A stretch of DNA of 16,510 nucleotides from JASFEQ01 sp050122535 (GTDB lineage Bacteria > Desulfobacterota > DSM-4660 > Desulfatiglandales > HGW-15): assembly GCA_050122535.1 (NCBI GenBank), contig JASFIT010000054.1:1-16510 (forward strand), in the 5' to 3' direction. The notes under the pieces are model-generated. The model worked only from the letters and a program-made list of their open reading frames with translations, was not told the origin of the DNA and did no database searches. Below are positions 5,886 through 12,945 of the stretch, one piece after another (positions within the stretch are counted from its first letter, which is position 1; every line of letters starts with the position of its first letter). A program made the position numbers and the translations under genes.

Positions 5886-6818
5886 ATGAAAGACAAATCC
5901 AAGAAGAGTCGTGTCATAGGGTTCCAGGTGGTGGAGGACGAGTGCATCTGGATGAAGGCAGGTGTTGTCAATTTTCGCCTCTGTGACAATGCCTATGATT
6001 GCTATAATTGTCCATTTGATAAAGGGATGAAGAAAGCGATGAATTTGGAAGCCACTGAACCGGGAGGTCAGGAGAAGCCAGGGTGGGTTCAATACCTTCA
6101 AAAGAACTATCATGGGGCATCTCGACCCTGTCGCCACGCCTTAACGGGCCGCGTCAACGCCCCCAAGATTTGCACAATGAACTATGAGTGCTATCACTGT
6201 CCTTACGATCAGATGCTGGATGAAATGGATCTGGCTCGATCCCTTAATGCCCCCGTATATCAGGTCGTCTCTGGAATTAGAATTGCAGACGGCTATTACT
6301 ATCATATGGGACACAGCTGGGCCCGTTTCGAGCATGGCGGGCGTGTCAGGATCGGTTTTGATGATTTTCTGGTCAGGGTCTTCGGGGCTGCACAGACATT
6401 GAACCTTCCCCCCCTGGGTGCCACTTTGAAGCAGAACCAGGTCGGGTGGACATTTGGCCGGGACAATGATTTGGGCCTTAAGGCAGCCGTTCTATCTCCC
6501 GTAACAGGGACGGTACTCGCCACGAACCATAGGGCGCAGGAGCATCCGGAAATCACCAATGAAGACCCCTACCAGGAGGGCTGGTTGTTTATCATCGAAC
6601 CGAACCTTCCGAAGAGGGACCTAAAAGGGCTCTATTTTGGCAATGATGGTTTTCAATGGATGGAAAAGGAGACCCAGAAGCTTATGTCTATGATGGGACC
6701 CGAATATGAGCGGCTGGCTGCCACGGGTGGTGGCGTGGTCAACGATGTAATAGGGAATCATCCAGAACTGGGATGGGACCGTTTAGTCCAAACCTTTCTG
6801 CGCACCGAAGAAGCATAA
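5886..6818 (+). CDS. Cys-quartet protein fused to a glycine-cleavage-H-like (lipoyl-fold) domain
   Basis: The 310-residue protein starts with two Cys quartets: C20-x12-C33-x5-C39-x2-C42 and C82-x13-C96-x5-C102-x2-C105, each ending in CPFD or CPYD. Residues about 140-240 resemble glycine cleavage H protein: GHSWARFE (142-149), RIGFDDF (155-161), LPPLG (174-178), LSPVTG (203-208), and PEITNEDPYQEGW (221-233). H protein normally carries lipoate on a Lys eight residues before the Pro of SPVSG. Here the only Lys, K199, is six residues before P205, so lipoylation is doubtful. The C-terminus (about 241-310) is unassigned. No glycine cleavage genes are nearby. H-like lipoate proteins with Hdr-like complexes (LbpA with sHdr) are known in sulfur oxidisers, and Hdr genes lie 4-10 kb away here. 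The ribosome site GGGAGGAGG is strong. Expression is predicted to be sigma-54 dependent. Confidence 0.85.
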   Translation: MKDKSKKSRVIGFQVVEDECIWMKAGVVNFRLCDNAYDCYNCPFDKGMKKAMNLEATEPGGQEKPGWVQYLQKNYHGASRPCRHALTGRVNAPKICTMNYECYHCPYDQMLDEMDLARSLNAPVYQVVSGIRIADGYYYHMGHSWARFEHGGRVRIGFDDFLVRVFGAAQTLNLPPLGATLKQNQVGWTFGRDNDLGLKAAVLSPVTGTVLATNHRAQEHPEITNEDPYQEGWLFIIEPNLPKRDLKGLYFGNDGFQWMEKETQKLMSMMGPEYERLAATGGGVVNDVIGNHPELGWDRLVQTFLRTEEA

Positions 6819-6826
6819 GGATTAAC

Positions 6827-6888
6827 GATTGATGATTGAGAATTGAAGGTTGAAAGAAACACGCATTGTCCGGTGTCAATCATCAATC
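6827..6888. repeat. 13-bp inverted repeat between convergent genes
   Basis: GATTGATGATTGA (6827-6839) and TCAATCATCAATC (6876-6888) are perfect complements with a 36-nt spacer. The pair sits between the ends of the GcvH-like gene and the archaemetzincin gene, so it may form a bidirectional 3' structure. The right arm is also the start of a dispersed repeat seen again at 11928-11960. Confidence 0.6.
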
Positions 6889-6911
6889 AAATACAATTGT
6901 CAATATTCGAT
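6876..6911 (+). repeat. Dispersed ATTGTCAATATTCGAT repeat, copy 1
   Basis: The last 17 nt (6895-6911, AATTGTCAATATTCGAT) are identical to the reverse complement of 11928-11944. The preceding 19 nt match 11945-11960 with small gaps (TCAATC, TCAAT and AATA blocks in order). This indicates one small repeat family with copies in opposite orientation about 5 kb apart. Confidence 0.55.
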
Positions 6912-6927
6912 CGACCATAGTCAATTT

Positions 6928-7470
6928 CTAGAGGGCGTCACGGAGGAAGACCGAGCAGTACCTGCAGAAATAGAGAGGCGCCTCATCCAGGTCTTCAAGC
7001 CCGCCGGAAAAATGCATGAGGCACTTCCTATCCATGCAATGGTGGAGATCAAAGAGGTGCCCCAACTCGTGCATTGCCACTTTGGCCCCTCTTTCAAGTA
7101 TGAGGGACTGTGGTGGGGTGGAGCCGTCCGAGTTCCTCTTTAACCTGTAGACAGAGACCAGGGCACATCTTCCCCCCTGCTTTGCCTCGCCGAAGACGTG
7201 GGTGAGTATGGGAACAAAGATATCCACGTCGAGGACACCTATTATCTTTGCATAATCTTGGAACGGCTCCGATTCCATGGCCTTTAAGATCACCCCAGCA
7301 TCATATTGGAGCCGTTTTTGGTTATGGGCGTATACAGGGTGTTTTAGAGGGGGGAGGATATCCACTTCCAGGTTCAAGTAGCCAAGGAGATGCGCTGCCA
7401 GCGTCTTGGAGGTGATTTCGGAAACCTCACCAATGGGTACCAATCCTATCCGAGGCTTTTTTGCGGTCAT
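6928..7470 (-). CDS. amzA: Archaemetzincin-family zinc metalloprotease
   Basis: The 180-residue product has the archaemetzincin signature at 134-172: H134-E-x2-H138, H144, C145-x4-C150, M152 (Met-turn) and C169-x2-C172. The three His bind the catalytic zinc, E135 is the general base, and the four Cys form the family-specific second zinc site. The usual Gly of HExxHxxGxxH is D141 here (HELGHLFDLHH), an uncommon change. Length and N-terminal region (VPIGEV near 11-16) fit bacterial and archaeal members, whose natural substrates are unknown. There is no signal peptide, so it is cytoplasmic. The gene is the last of a unit with a response regulator (25-nt gap) and a sensor kinase upstream. There is no clear ribosome site before the ATG, which suggests translation coupled to the upstream gene. 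Confidence 0.9.
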   Translation of the reverse strand: MTAKKPRIGLVPIGEVSEITSKTLAAHLLGYLNLEVDILPPLKHPVYAHNQKRLQYDAGVILKAMESEPFQDYAKIIGVLDVDIFVPILTHVFGEAKQGGRCALVSVYRLKRNSDGSTPPQSLILERGAKVAMHELGHLFDLHHCMDRKCLMHFSGGLEDLDEAPLYFCRYCSVFLRDAL

Positions 7471-7495
7471 AGGGTGAGACAGTCTACAGATTGGC

Positions 7496-8839
7496 TCAAG
7501 GTCTCTTCAAGCTGAGCCGTTTGATCATCTTGTGCAGCGTGACCCGGTTGATATCCAGGATCTTAGAGGCCTTGGTCACATTCCAGTCACAATTTTCTAA
7601 GATCTCCTGGATGTAATGCTTTTCCATTTCTCGCAGAGACCGCGGCTTTGAAACGGGGGACGGGATCGCGCGAAGAAAAGCGAAGTCTTCTTTTCCAAGG
7701 GTCCTGGACTTGGAAAGGACCACGGCCCGTTCAATAGCATTCTCCAATTCCCTCACATTTCCTGGCCAGTCGTAGTCTTTCAAGAGTTGCATTGCCTCTG
7801 AGGTGGCATGATCTACCCGCTTGGTGGTTTCATGGCTATACTTTTCAAGGAAGTGCTGGACCAAAAGGGGAATGTCCTCCTTCCTTTTGCTCAGCGGTGG
7901 AATCTGGATCACGATGACATTGATTCGGTAGAAGAAGTCTTCTCGGAAGCCACCCTCAGTCGCCTCCTTTTCCAAATCCCTTCTCGTGGCCGAGATCAAT
8001 CTGAAATCCACATCGATGGGCTCCCTATCTCCAATCCTGATGATTTTTTTTTCTTCCAGAACACGAAGAAGATCGATCTGCATTTTTGGGCTAATCTCCC
8101 CGATTTCATCCAGGAACAGGGTGCCCCCGGAAACGACCTCAAGGAAACCCTTGCGGGGATGGGTTGCACCCGTGAAGGCGCCTTTCTGATGACCAAACAG
8201 TTCGCTTTCGAGAAGCGTATCTGGAATGGCGCCGCAGTTGATAGCGATGAAAGGGAGATGGGAGCGTCTGCTTTTAGCGTGGATGGCCTTGGCGACCAGT
8301 TCTTTCCCGGTGCCTGTTTCTCCCACAAGCAAGACGGAGGAGTCGCTCTGCGCGACTTCGGGGATTAGGTCAAAGATGTCCTGCATGGGAGGGGATTGGC
8401 CAATGATATTATCGAAGCGGGTGATTTCTTCCAAGCGGCCCTTGACATACTCATACTCAGAGACCAGTTTTCTTTGATGGGCTATTTTTTCCATGACAAG
8501 GGAAAGCTGTTCCGGTTTGAATGGCTTAAGCAGGTAGTCGGTGGCCCCCAGTTTCATGGCCTCCACAGCCGTCTCAATGGAGCCATAGGCGGTGATAATG
8601 ATTACAAACGTATCAGGGTATTCTTCCTTTACCTTTTCTAAGACCTCAATCCCGTTCATGCCTGGCATCTTGATGTCCACAAACAGGACCTCAAATGGAA
8701 ACTTCTCCAGTTTTTCTAAGGCGTCAAAGCCAGATGCGGCTGCATCCACCCTGTGACCCGTTTTTTCAAACCAATGGAGAAAGGATTCTCGGACGATCTC
8801 TTCATCGTCCACGATCATGATGCTCATCTTTTCTTCCAT
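7496..8839 (-). CDS. NtrC-family sigma-54-dependent response regulator
   Basis: The 447 residues comprise a receiver domain (1-120; acidic pair D11/D12, phosphoacceptor D55 in VLFVDIKMPG, and the conserved Lys in LLKPF), an AAA+ domain with Walker A GETGTGKE, an intact GAFTGA loop and Walker B LFLDEIG, and a C-terminal Fis-type HTH ending INRVTLHKMIKRLSL. It should activate sigma-54 promoters when phosphorylated, most likely by the sensor kinase encoded 28 nt upstream. A strong AAGGAGGAG site precedes the ATG. Target promoters are not known; the sigma-54 promoter at 520-535 and the one at 5551-5566 are the only good ones I found in the window. Its receiver is strikingly like the receiver fused to the HdrA-like protein at 13618-16510. 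Confidence 0.95.
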   Translation of the reverse strand: MEEKMSIMIVDDEEIVRESFLHWFEKTGHRVDAAASGFDALEKLEKFPFEVLFVDIKMPGMNGIEVLEKVKEEYPDTFVIIITAYGSIETAVEAMKLGATDYLLKPFKPEQLSLVMEKIAHQRKLVSEYEYVKGRLEEITRFDNIIGQSPPMQDIFDLIPEVAQSDSSVLLVGETGTGKELVAKAIHAKSRRSHLPFIAINCGAIPDTLLESELFGHQKGAFTGATHPRKGFLEVVSGGTLFLDEIGEISPKMQIDLLRVLEEKKIIRIGDREPIDVDFRLISATRRDLEKEATEGGFREDFFYRINVIVIQIPPLSKRKEDIPLLVQHFLEKYSHETTKRVDHATSEAMQLLKDYDWPGNVRELENAIERAVVLSKSRTLGKEDFAFLRAIPSPVSKPRSLREMEKHYIQEILENCDWNVTKASKILDINRVTLHKMIKRLSLKRP

Positions 8840-8868
8840 GACGCTCCTCCTTCATCTTTGGTCATGGC

Positions 8869-10395
8869 CTATTCGACGGGAAAATTCAAGACAAAGGCAG
8901 TTCCTTTACCCAGTTCGCTCTCCGATCTGATTTCCCCACTGTGGTTTCTTACAATGCCATATACGATGGATAACCCCAAACCGGTACCTTCGCCCTCACC
9001 CTTTGTGCTAAAGAAGGGATCAAAGACGTGGTCCAGGTCCTCCTCTGGGATTCCACATCCTGTATCCCGAATTTCTACCATGGCATTTTTGCCGTCCTTG
9101 TGTAGTTCAGACAGGACGCTCAGTTTTCCCCCTTCAGGCATCGCTTCGATCGAATTGAATATCAAGTTGAGAAAGCATTGTTGCAACTGATTGACATCGC
9201 CATTTAGCACCAAGGGATGTGGGGAGATCGTGGTGCTCAGCTCAATGTTCTGGATCTCCATCTTGTGGCGCGTCAAGGCAATAACTTGCTCCAATATTTC
9301 ATTAAGATCAACGTTGGTGAATGCCCTTTCGGTCTGTCGGGAGAAAGAGAGAAGGCCGGTGACAATATCTCCACAGCGTTCCAACTCCCTAGACATGAGT
9401 CGAAGGTGTTTTTTGAAGTTTTCCAGATCTTCTGGGCTCGGTTCGCCCTCTTCCAACGTTTTCAGCATGAGATGACTGAAGGTCAGAAGTCCCTGGATGG
9501 GATTATTAATCTCATGAACGCTACTGGCCACCAGTTTTCCCAGGGAGATCATTCGATCTTCCTGGATGAATCTCTTAAGATCATCCTTCACTGCTTTGAT
9601 CCGGTTTTCCCACCTGGATGAAAGCTCATCAGTAAGATCCCTGCCCACCTCGATGACCTGTACGACTTTCCCACCCTTTTCTTTCAAGGGATAAGTTACC
9701 AGATTACAGTAGGTTGGACGCTCTCCAGACGAAAAATGTTCATGGATAACATAGGCCGATTCACCGGTTCTTAGGGTCTCTACCAAGGGGCATCCCAACT
9801 CTGGTTGAACACTTGAGCAAGGCGTACTAAGTCCATGACTGATTTCGTAACAATGCGCTCCAATCACCTCATCCCTCGATTTTCCCGCGGATTTTAGATA
9901 AGCTTCATTCGCCTCGACAATCAAGAAATCGGGATTCAAGACGGCTATACGCTCATTGCTCTGTTGCATGAGAAAGTCCAAAGCCCGCTTCTCAGATGCC
10001 ACCAGCTGTTTGGCTGATTGCAACTCCAGATCACCGAGGTAAAGGTATCTAAAAAATTTGCCAATATTGTGTTCAAGAACACCTAATCCTGGAGGCCTTT
10101 TCCTAATGAGCTCGAGGAGGAGTTCTCGACTGCCCGTGAGCTCAATCACGGCATCAAGGTCCTTTATCTTAAAAAGATCCAGGAAGTTATCCGTGGTATA
10201 GATACCCATCTCACTGGCAAGACGAAAGCCCTCAGCCTTCGAATTCACGTCGCAGACCCCGACGATGTTAATATTAAGGGTGGGGAAGGGTTCTCTTTGG
10301 AGAAGTTTCAAGAAAATCTTGCACGCCTGGCCTCCACCAACGATGGCCAGATTCAAAGGTGATTTACCGGGAATGTACGCATTAGCCTCATTCAT
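8869..10395 (-). CDS. Sensor histidine kinase with N-terminal NAD-type Rossmann domain and Cys-containing PAS domain
   Basis: This 508-residue protein has no membrane helix. The N-terminus (about 13-120) is a Rossmann-like domain: LNLAIVGGGQACK (14-26) with the glycine turn, D49 after the second strand (VGVCDV), and DAVIELTG (81-88) as in NAD-dependent dehydrogenases of the homoserine or aspartate dehydrogenase type. A PAS domain follows (about 140-255) with H181-C182, H187, P-C193 and C202-P. Then come HisKA with H294 in VHEINNP and a HATPase domain with DTGCGIP, FDPFFSTK and GTGLGL. Family knowledge suggests a cytoplasmic kinase; the Rossmann domain could sense NAD(H) or a related nucleotide, and the PAS Cys/His set could bind metal or a redox cofactor. 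Both are inference. It is the first gene of the kinase/regulator/archaemetzincin unit, with AAGGATAGAG before the ATG. Confidence 0.92.
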   Translation of the reverse strand: MNEANAYIPGKSPLNLAIVGGGQACKIFLKLLQREPFPTLNINIVGVCDVNSKAEGFRLASEMGIYTTDNFLDLFKIKDLDAVIELTGSRELLLELIRKRPPGLGVLEHNIGKFFRYLYLGDLELQSAKQLVASEKRALDFLMQQSNERIAVLNPDFLIVEANEAYLKSAGKSRDEVIGAHCYEISHGLSTPCSSVQPELGCPLVETLRTGESAYVIHEHFSSGERPTYCNLVTYPLKEKGGKVVQVIEVGRDLTDELSSRWENRIKAVKDDLKRFIQEDRMISLGKLVASSVHEINNPIQGLLTFSHLMLKTLEEGEPSPEDLENFKKHLRLMSRELERCGDIVTGLLSFSRQTERAFTNVDLNEILEQVIALTRHKMEIQNIELSTTISPHPLVLNGDVNQLQQCFLNLIFNSIEAMPEGGKLSVLSELHKDGKNAMVEIRDTGCGIPEEDLDHVFDPFFSTKGEGEGTGLGLSIVYGIVRNHSGEIRSESELGKGTAFVLNFPVE

Positions 10396-10551
10396 CAGGT
10401 CTCTATCCTTTTGCCTCCATTCTCTCAGTTACCAAGGAGAGCTTTTACCATATGGTTCATCCCTATAGCAACTCTCGGCACTTTCCACCGGAGATCCTGA
10501 GGCGATCACAACTTGACAAGATACAGACTACTAGAAAAACAGACAAAAAGA

Positions 10552-10577
10552 AAGAGCCCCGTTTGGGCGGGGCTCTT
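10552..10577 (-). terminator. Rho-independent terminator of the Hdr operon
   Basis: AAGAGCCCCG (10552-10561) pairs perfectly with CGGGGCTCTT (10568-10577), a 10-bp G/C-rich stem with a 6-nt loop. On the minus strand it is followed by a T-rich run (TTTCTTTTTGTCTG). It lies 28 nt past the stop of the selenoprotein gene and separates the Hdr operon from the sensor-kinase operon. Confidence 0.9.
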
Positions 10578-10605
10578 CAATGCTCGTCTATAACGTGATG
10601 AAATT

Positions 10606-11907
10606 TTATTCCCACTCCTCCTCCAGATCAACCCCGTCCCTTTCATACTGGGCGTCCCTCAGTTCGTGGGCCTTCTTGATTTCATCCTCGCTCCAGGGCT
10701 CAACGATCAGGGAATCGGCCACAAGCTCCCATAGGTATTTTACTTCAATACCCAGATCAAACTCCTTGTTCAGGGACTTCATGAGCTGATCCCGGCAGTT
10801 ATGGCAGGGCGCAACGACCATTTTTGCACCCGTGTCCTTTACTTGCTTTGCCTTTACCCGACCATAGAAGATCCTCTCCTGATCATAGGGCATGGCCCAG
10901 GCACCACCCCCGGCCCCGCAACAGAAGTTGTTCATCCGGTTGGGATACATCTCCACGTAGTTTTCACAACACTGCTGGGTGACCCACCTGGGCTCTTCAA
11001 AATAGGCTTTTCCCACGGCCTTTTGACTTTTACGGCCGTAATTGCAGGGATCATGTATTGTGGTCAGCTCCTCGTGGATGGATTTGTCAATCTTGATCCT
11101 TCCTGTTTCAATGTATTCTTTCAGGAGGTCGTGAACAGAAACAACTTTGTATTTCTCCAAGACTTCCGGGAACCAATTTTGCAGACCAACACGGGTCGCA
11201 TAGTAGGCGTGCCCTCATTCGGGCAACAGGAGTGTCTTGCACTCCAGCCGCTCCATGTGCTCCACAATCCGACCCACAAGTGTCTTCCAGGCCTCATCAT
11301 CCCCTGAAAAGAGGCCCCAGTTGACCCCCTCCCAGTTCTCCGAAGGTACGGTCCAGTCTTCTTTGGCACAGTAAAAGATGCGCCACCAGAACTTCATGTC
11401 ATCCGGCTCGCCAAAGGGCTCTTTGGAATTGATGGTCACGAGCACATTGGCGCCCTTCTTGTCCACCGGCACATAAAACCCAGGGAATCCTTCATCCTCA
11501 TCCATCTCTTTGCTCAGGTCCGCAAGGAGAAAGAGGAAGTCATCCTTTGGAATCCCAAGATTATTTCCTCTCTCCAGGTCCATGACCACACCCTTGTGGA
11601 TGGGCCCTGGCACCTTATCCCTTTCTCTCAACGTTCTGGCCCTGCGAAATGTCTTCAGTAGCTCGACCCCTTGAGGACATGCATATTCACACCGCCCGCA
11701 AAGGGTGCATATCCAGGGAAAACGGGAATCGACCAGCTCTTGGTCCAGTCCCAGTGCGGCCATGCGGATCGCCTTCCTGGGATCCAGACCATCCACGCCT
11801 GTCACCGGACAGCCGCTGGCACATGTTCCGCAGGTGAAGCAGACATCGGCCCATTCTGGGGCTACCCTCAATTTGCTCTCTTTTGGATTAATGGTCATTG
11901 CCTCCAT
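10606..11907 (-). CDS. HdrC/HdrD-like Fe-S oxidoreductase, probable selenoprotein (in-frame TGA as Sec231)
   Basis: Read through the TGA at 11215-11217, this is one 433-residue frame. The N-terminus has two [4Fe-4S] sets (C23-x2-C26-x2-C29-x3-C33 and C67-x2-C70-x2-C73-x3-C77), as in HdrC. The C-terminal half has an HdrB/HdrD-type CCG domain: C288-x40-C329-C330-G-x37-C368-x2-C371. The TGA falls between LLLPE and GHAYYATR. Proteins of this type have, as far as I recall, PECGH there, so Sec replaces the last Cys of a degenerate first CCG domain. The frame continues without a break, and a bSECIS-like hairpin follows. Without Sec decoding a gene caller would give two fragments (11215-11907 and 10606-11160, the latter from a TTG). 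It likely transfers electrons or reduces a disulfide with the Hdr partners upstream. The ribosome site AGGAGG is strong. A nonsense mutation is the alternative. Confidence 0.85.
11180..11200 (-). promoter_or_regulatory. bSECIS-like hairpin for selenocysteine insertion
   Basis: In the transcript, UGCGACC (11200-11194) pairs with GGUC-U-GCA (11187-11180), giving a 7-bp stem with one bulged U at 11183, and a 6-nt loop CGUGUU (11193-11188). The loop begins 21 nt after the UGA, within the usual range for bacterial SECIS elements, and has a G at its second position as their consensus asks. The hairpin lies inside the coding sequence, as bacterial SECIS elements must. Confidence 0.65.
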
Positions 11908-11927
11908 GAAATAACCTCCTGAATGAT

Positions 11928-11960
11928 ATCGAATATTGACAATTTATTATTGACGATTGA
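11928..11960 (-). repeat. Dispersed ATTGTCAATATTCGAT repeat, copy 2
   Basis: On the minus strand this is the second copy of the repeat at 6876-6911: 17 identical nt (11928-11944) extended by similar TCAAT-rich sequence. It sits in the 168-nt gap between hdrB and the selenoprotein gene. The rest of that gap (to 12075) has an AGGCTT/AAGCCT hairpin at 12033-12046 but no clear promoter. Confidence 0.55.
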
Positions 11961-12075
11961 TAGATCATGGTCATTGAGGAATCAAAAAGCCTAGATCTAA
12001 TCTGAGAGAAAGTCAATACATATTCATTTCCCAGGCTTGAAAGCCTCCAATGGTCAACCATCAATTATCCATCGT

Positions 12076-12945
12076 TTAGATTCCCAGCTTTTCCTTGAGC
12101 GGCTTGGTCAAAGCCAGGTTTAGATTCAATTTCAGGTCTTTTTTGGACAGACCAAATGCCAACCCCATAAGTTGAGGGAGATAGAGAATGGAGATACTCA
12201 CATCTTCCCCCTGTGCCTGGGAGATGGGTTTCTGATAGGCTTCCAGGTTCAACTGGCACATGGGACAGACAGTGACCACACAGTCCGCCCCCTTAGCCTC
12301 TTTTAAGATACCCCCAGTAAGCTCAAGGGCCACATCCTTTTTGGTGTTCATGAGCGCCGCGCCGCAACATTTGCTCCCCACTGTCCAGGGATGGACTTCT
12401 GCCCCCAAGGCCTCTATCACCGGCTCCATGGATCGAGGCTCTTGTGGATCATCGAAATCGGGATAGGGACGTAGTGCCTGGCAGCCATAATAGGGGGCCA
12501 CCTTGAGGCCCGACAAATCCTTCTTCACCAAGCGCTTCATAGATTTGGGTTCAAAGTCACGGGCCAAAACGTCCAGAAGATGGCGCACCTTTATTCCGCC
12601 TTTGTAATGCAAGTCCTCCTCTTTCAGGGCCTCGTTGACCTTGTCTAGGAGTCCTTCCTCTTTGTGGACGTGATCTTCCACCTTTCTCAGGTTGAGATAA
12701 CAGCCGCTGCAAGGAATCAGCAAATCGCCATCGGTGTCCATCTTTTCAGCCATGGCGAGGTTACGGGCGCCAAGGACCGTTGAGAGGAGATGGCTGGTCG
12801 CCTCCGCCGCAGCCGCTCCGCAACAATTCCAGTCCTCTATTTCCACCAACTCCGCACCCAGCGCCTGCATCGCGGCCTGGGTTGATTCATTGTATTCGAG
12901 GGCAGTCGTCTCCAGAGTGCAGCCAGGATAGTAGATATACTTCAT
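12076..12945 (-). CDS. hdrB: HdrB-like subunit, CCG-domain protein
   Basis: The 289 residues hold two complete CCG domains, each C-xn-CCG-xn-C-x2-C: C9, C41-C42, C79-x2-C82 and C155, C193-C194, C227-x2-C230. In methanogen HdrB these motifs bind two non-cubane [4Fe-4S] clusters that reduce the CoM-CoB heterodisulfide. In bacteria the substrate of HdrB-like subunits is unknown, but it is likely a disulfide or another thiol-linked electron acceptor. The length is typical. The ATG overlaps the stop of hdrC by 4 nt, which indicates translational coupling and a 1:1 complex. There are no membrane segments, so it is a cytoplasmic enzyme. The gene lies third in the Hdr operon, 168 nt before the selenoprotein gene. 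Confidence 0.93.
   Translation of the reverse strand: MKYIYYPGCTLETTALEYNESTQAAMQALGAELVEIEDWNCCGAAAAEATSHLLSTVLGARNLAMAEKMDTDGDLLIPCSGCYLNLRKVEDHVHKEEGLLDKVNEALKEEDLHYKGGIKVRHLLDVLARDFEPKSMKRLVKKDLSGLKVAPYYGCQALRPYPDFDDPQEPRSMEPVIEALGAEVHPWTVGSKCCGAALMNTKKDVALELTGGILKEAKGADCVVTVCPMCQLNLEAYQKPISQAQGEDVSISILYLPQLMGLAFGLSKKDLKLNLNLALTKPLKEKLGI

Noticed and set aside
6321..6605. Genuine glycine cleavage H protein (gcvH)
   Set aside because: No other gcv genes, Cys-rich N-terminal modules, and a displaced lysine; only the fold resembles GcvH.
7808..8368. 186-codon plus-strand open frame
   Set aside because: It is antisense to the AAA+ domain of the response regulator, with no ribosome site or recognisable motif; a shadow of the real gene.
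10455..10480. Possible sigma-54 promoter for the sensor-kinase operon (minus strand TTGCT box)
   Set aside because: The -12 TTGCT is present but the required -24 GG at 10-nt spacing is absent.
10606..11160. A separate short CCG-domain gene starting at a TTG at 11160
   Set aside because: It is in frame with the upstream HdrC-like frame, the intervening codons read as conserved protein, and it has no ribosome site of its own. A single Sec-containing gene explains it better.
11215..11217. TGA as a nonsense mutation making a pseudogene
   Set aside because: It cannot be fully excluded, but the downstream half keeps all cluster Cys, the TGA sits at an expected Cys codon, and a bSECIS-like hairpin follows.
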